This document shows positions 61,601-64,000 of a stretch of DNA of 64,000 nucleotides, piece after piece. The notes under the pieces are model-generated. The model saw only the letters and a list, made by a program, of their open reading frames with translations, did no database searches and was not told the DNA's origin. A program made the translations under genes and the position numbers. Origin of the DNA: Colivivens sp964452915 (GTDB taxonomy: Bacteria; Bacteroidota; Bacteroidia; Bacteroidales; Bacteroidaceae); contig CAYVNW010000002.1 in the NCBI GenBank assembly GCA_964452915.1, positions 1-64,000 of the forward strand, written 5' to 3'. The number at the start of each line of letters is the position of its first letter. Positions within the stretch are counted from its first letter, which is position 1.

Positions 61601-61951
61601 AGCGAAGTTACAGAGGATGGCAATACATATTATTTCCCTAACTCAATGGAAGGTTCATATTACCGCTTTAGCAAGAATCCGGATAGTTACCACAATGAAG
61701 TAGCAATTATGGTTGATGAAGGCAGTGAACTGAAGATAGGTATCCGCAAAGAAAAGACTATCGAAAATGATTGGTGCCTGTTCGATAACTTCAAACTCTA
61801 TTACTTAGGGAAAGAAGCTCCTGACGCAATAGACGAAATCAAGACTACAGGCGATCAGACTGGTGGCATATATAACCTTGCCGGACAAAAGTTATCTGCT
61901 CCACAAAAAGGAATCAATATCATAAACGGCAAAAAATACATTGTCAAGTAG
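58613..61951 (+). CDS. Large secreted protein with sorting-type C-terminal tail
   Basis: The start ATG 58613 is preferred because it opens a signal peptide (MIKKLLSVLFAATACMAVNAQ); upstream in-frame codons lack one. The 1112-residue product has beta-rich modules that look like carbohydrate-binding domains at about 30-240, 440-620 and 830-1050 (YQFVYLPAGVYTLRAQAFHRYGD, QTLTGLPDGYYSMSALYVNSG, YGLPEGCYMLSVQSFYRDG share a pattern). Helical spacers rich in Ala, Glu and Thr separate them. The last 30 residues (GGIYNLAGQKLSAPQKGINI then INGKKYIVK) match the tail of the cohesin-like protein at 12 kb. No catalytic domain is recognised. It is probably a surface glycan-binding protein, possibly controlled by the divergent HTCS. 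Confidence 0.82.
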   Translation: MIKKLLSVLFAATACMAVNAQIDASSWKVGDNISDQLNWGDYDGTTNDGYWKGTDASYNSNEWENFQIPDIDRYQFVYLPAGVYTLRAQAFHRYGDQSAAASLYFNGTEQDTYAYLYADAIAVDSTNEDGEIVAYTVNSSRQTAICSNWSTEADHIIYELLNDDGSANWQSDSKYTFDGKDYYAPNSMSGARAYFDMDAFWNEVKIVIKEDSYVKLGIRRPGTNVSFEWLLYSNFQIIYEGDAGEAVEIELANEALQAAQASAEKLAEQISSSYGSLGALLDDAIMEVDYDNSDAESIKQATDEVNAIVATYTAYYNDAQTISSLIETMTTLSKTTSYPSLAEFTDAIANAQNVIDDGNEGHDMTISDPAAYTEAKNKLISARFDYLLSAGANENGAYDVSAAIKTPWFCNDEYNPTWDEASQEYKYSDEIENAWFGEKKAWEVNSAQADEANNRFALSDKVTFYNTEVNNEWVRDMHVTSGWMGSIGNPQFTQGYTAVQQWSGSVIGGYAGVHQTLTGLPDGYYSMSALYVNSGNDISEGQYAFISCGDKVEKAQFTNKYTGWWSNTRAGWQTLTTEMLQVTGGTATVGVRSDWFYAATGFHLYYYGENPDFSSMVQKQIDAVNSTAAEKLTFPSDIAKVAEILGSIKLPVEGFDAYTAALDSISSANAYINTAYNYLNSWNLVDQVVAEQAKYEETTPEYAIYETLFNSVLEIGTGESDTYKTAQAATELYNSLNNYLTYRTEVAGYATYNADITSLIETHNEGLKASVTAEKVAEYTEQLEEAYKKAVITKNTETLAALGIDKATIANPVDVTVLLKNPDFSDGKNGWTDATNNLAVDQKLQNAERWNANFDYSQVIYGLPEGCYMLSVQSFYRDGSIGDTESGAYYNWWYASAADEELWENNNVKLYVSTDGRETTKSIKSIASELFTEPSYTRTVGSLVEGDVLVDENGNVVYDENGNEIVLYDTIWQYYNDTTYTEAGEMEVKAHGFPFDSEVTEDGNTYYFPNSMEGSYYRFSKNPDSYHNEVAIMVDEGSELKIGIRKEKTIENDWCLFDNFKLYYLGKEAPDAIDEIKTTGDQTGGIYNLAGQKLSAPQKGINIINGKKYIVK

Positions 61952-61973
61952 CATCTTTACAGATACTTTTTTA

Positions 61974-62011
61974 AAATACCATGGCGCATTATACGCCATG
62001 GTATTTTTTTT
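61974..62011 (+). terminator. Terminator of the large secreted-protein gene
   Basis: AAATACCATGGCG (61974-61986) and CGCCATGGTATTT (61994-62006) form a 13-bp perfect stem with a 7-nt loop and a long T run. Confidence 0.95.
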
Positions 62012-62145
62012 GCCACATCTAATAGATACATATCAAAAAAAATTATTAAGTTTGCAATTGGTTATTACACTCTTTCTCCATGACATCATAATATCATTAT
62101 GTATGTGGGGAAATAAACTTAACAGACCCAGAAATTAATGGATTC

Positions 62146-63300
62146 ATGAAGTATGATTATCTGATTGTCGGCTCTGGCATATTTGGGGCTACATTTGCTT
62201 GCATCGCAAAACGAAAAGGGAAAAAGTGCCTTGTAATTGACAAACGCCCTGTGCTTGGAGGAAATGTGTATTGTGAAAAGATTGAAGGCATTAACGTACA
62301 TAAATATGGAGCACACATTTTTCATACGTCAAACGAGACTGTATGGAAATTTGTCAATTCTATAGTTGACTTCAACAGGTATACAAACTGTCCGTTGGCA
62401 AACTACAAAGATAAATTGTATAACTTGCCATTCAACATGAACACATTCTATGAGATGTGGGGAGTAAAAACCCCTGACGAAGTGAGAGAAAAGCTTTCGC
62501 AACAAAGAAATGCCGCCATCATAGCATTAAACGGACGTGAACCACGGAATCTTGAGGAACAAGCTCTGACATTGGTAGGCCATGACATATTTAATATATT
62601 AATTAAGGAATACACAGAGAAACAATGGGGACGCCCTTGCAGTGAGTTGCCGGCCTTCTTAATACGCCGTATACCATTACGGTTGGTTTTTGACAACAAC
62701 TACTTCAACGATAAATACCAAGGGATTCCAATCGGCGGATACAACAGATTAATTGAAGGATTATTGTCCGGCATTGAATGTTACACCAACATAAATTTCT
62801 TTGAGCACAAAACGGCAGGCAATAGCGCAATTGACAACGCTAATATTGACTCCTGGCAATCAATTGCGGAGAAACTTGTATATACAGGAGCCCTTGATGA
62901 ATATTTCCACTATTCATTAGGACATTTGAATTGGAGATGTGTCGAATTCAAGACCCGAGTTGAAGAAACACCCAACTATCAAGGCAATGCTGTTATCAAT
63001 TATACCTCACACGACTACCCGTTCACCAGGATAATTGAACATAAGCATTTTGAAATGTTTGGCAACGATGTGTACCAATGTCCGAAGACGGTAATAAGCG
63101 AGGAATATCCTGTAGAATATAAGAACGGAATGGAACCTTACTATCCAATCAATGATGAGAAAAACAATAAGCTGGCAGAGCATTACAATAATCTTGCGCA
63201 CAAAGAAACAAACGTTATATTTGGTGGCAGGCTTGCGCAGTACAAATACTACGACATGGCACCAATAATTGAACAGATACTTAATATGGAAAAGATATGA
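62146..63300 (+). CDS. glf: UDP-galactopyranose mutase
   Basis: Glf converts UDP-galactopyranose to UDP-galactofuranose, the donor for galactofuranose-containing O-antigen or capsule. The 384-residue flavoprotein starts MKYDYLIVGSGIFGATFACIAKRKGKKCLVIDKRPVLGGNVY, an FAD-binding Rossmann motif. Family motifs such as NVHKYGAHIFHT, WGRPCSELPAFLIRRIPLRL and YQGIPIGGYNRLIEGLL are present. A -7 box TAAGTTTG is at 62047-62054. Its stop overlaps the next start (ATGA), tying it to a glycosyltransferase and marking the beginning of a surface polysaccharide cluster. Confidence 0.97.
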   Translation: MKYDYLIVGSGIFGATFACIAKRKGKKCLVIDKRPVLGGNVYCEKIEGINVHKYGAHIFHTSNETVWKFVNSIVDFNRYTNCPLANYKDKLYNLPFNMNTFYEMWGVKTPDEVREKLSQQRNAAIIALNGREPRNLEEQALTLVGHDIFNILIKEYTEKQWGRPCSELPAFLIRRIPLRLVFDNNYFNDKYQGIPIGGYNRLIEGLLSGIECYTNINFFEHKTAGNSAIDNANIDSWQSIAEKLVYTGALDEYFHYSLGHLNWRCVEFKTRVEETPNYQGNAVINYTSHDYPFTRIIEHKHFEMFGNDVYQCPKTVISEEYPVEYKNGMEPYYPINDEKNNKLAEHYNNLAHKETNVIFGGRLAQYKYYDMAPIIEQILNMEKI

Positions 63301-64000
63301 ACACATTATATTATATATCCATTGACTCTCCTAATGCCGCCAAACGGCATATAGATGAACTTGCAAACCGACTTGGTTTCAAAGATGTGGCAGTAAAAAC
63401 CGGTAAGGGGAAAATAGCCACTTTCTTCCGTAAAGTGTTTAGCATGATAAATCTCCTTTGCAAGATAGGCAAAGGAGACACAATACTTATACAATACCCT
63501 TTCAAGAAGTTTTATGTTATCCAATGTAATATAGCACATTTCAAAGGAGCCAAAGTAATTACTCTCATACACGACTTAGGAACATTCCGCAGAAGGAAAC
63601 TGACTGCAAAACAAGAAATAAAACGTTTGTCGCACTCTGATGTAATTATATGTCATAATAAAAACATGAACGATTGGCTTAAGAAGCATGGCTGTCAACA
63701 GCCATTAGTCAATCTTGAAATTTTCGACTACCTCTCTGTGGAACAACCTTCAGCCAATCAGACACAAACAAAAGACACAATATCATCAATTGTGTTTGCC
63801 GGCGGAATCAGCCGCAGAAAAAGTTCGTTCATATACAGTCTGGATCCGTATATAGACGGGTGTAAACTTGAACTGTATGGTTCCGGACTTGAGCCCGGTG
63901 CTGACAAACATTGGAAAAACATAGTCTATCATGGTTCAATAGCCTCAGATGAATTCATTCGTACAGTAGCCGTTGGTTGGGGATTGGTTTGGGATGGTGA
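63297..64000 (+). CDS. Gtf3/galactofuranosyltransferase-like glycosyltransferase (cut by window end)
   Basis: The frame opens at ATG 63297, overlapping the glf stop by 4 nt, and runs off the window after 234 codons. It reads as a GT-B-type transferase: GDTILIQYPFKKFYVIQ, AKVITLIHDLGTFRR, HSDVIICHNKNMNDWLKKHG, IVFAGGISRRKSSFIY, LYGSGLEPG and GLVWDG are patterns of the Gtf3/beta-1,6-galactofuranosyltransferase group. Coupling to glf suggests it uses UDP-galactofuranose. The C-terminal donor-binding part is outside the window, so specificity cannot be assessed. Confidence 0.85.
   Translation, partial: MNTLYYISIDSPNAAKRHIDELANRLGFKDVAVKTGKGKIATFFRKVFSMINLLCKIGKGDTILIQYPFKKFYVIQCNIAHFKGAKVITLIHDLGTFRRRKLTAKQEIKRLSHSDVIICHNKNMNDWLKKHGCQQPLVNLEIFDYLSVEQPSANQTQTKDTISSIVFAGGISRRKSSFIYSLDPYIDGCKLELYGSGLEPGADKHWKNIVYHGSIASDEFIRTVAVGWGLVWDG

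Overview
The window reads as a chromosomal segment of a Bacteroidales bacterium, most likely a Prevotella-like (Prevotellaceae) fibre degrader. The reasons are: promoters of the Bacteroidetes type (TTG or TTTG, about 19-20 nt, TAnnTTTG) upstream of many genes; few recognisable Shine-Dalgarno sites; a one-protein hybrid two-component regulator with propeller sensor and AraC output; secreted proteins with a shared Bacteroidetes-style C-terminal tail; DUF3127, DUF4954 and a GlsA/GlsB-like lipid acyltransferase pair; a SecDF fusion; and xylan and pectin enzymes. No rRNA, tRNA or CRISPR array was found.

Layout. 0.2-3.3 kb (minus): dnaN, a DnaQ-like exonuclease and CoA biosynthesis genes, with coaC and coaB as two overlapping ORFs instead of one fused gene. 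3.5-5.2 kb: a DUF3127 protein and a CE8 pectinesterase, converging on a shared hairpin. 5.3-11.7 kb (minus): an operon dxs-trkA-trkH-comM. 12.0-17.0 kb (minus): a small secreted cohesin-like protein, diaminopimelate dehydrogenase and secDF. 17.1-21.8 kb (minus): a membrane-anchored EEP nuclease/phosphatase, a rhomboid protease and a large MG2-domain protein. 22.1-24.0 kb (plus): two acyltransferases resembling the glycine-lipid synthesis pair. 24.2-33.1 kb (minus): threonine ammonia-lyase, a glucuronoxylan cluster (GH67, GH43, GPH transporter), then hflX with a DUF4954 protein. 33.2-37.5 kb (plus): a five-gene operon of a VTC-type polyphosphate polymerase, a DUF4956 membrane protein, a DUF2490 barrel, a dockerin protein and a beta-helix carbohydrate-binding protein. 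37.6-52.6 kb (plus): pyrH-metG, thioesterase-dprA, a TPR/outer-membrane barrel pair, nadB, an M16 protease and a ferredoxin-domain aldo/keto reductase. 52.6-54.3 kb is gene-poor: a lone IS3-type end, a GNAT gene fragment, clustered palindromes, a strongly structured putative RNA with its own promoter and terminator, and one small ORF. 54.3-62.0 kb: a hybrid two-component regulator divergent from a 1112-residue secreted protein. 62.1-64.0 kb: the start of a surface-polysaccharide cluster (glf, then a glycosyltransferase cut by the window end).

The two most interesting items are the VTC/DUF4956 operon, which links a complete-looking inorganic-polyphosphate tunnel enzyme to envelope and dockerin proteins, and the roughly 290-nt putative non-coding RNA at 53.5-53.8 kb, whose promoter, four helices and terminator can all be read directly. 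Both need database searches to establish novelty.
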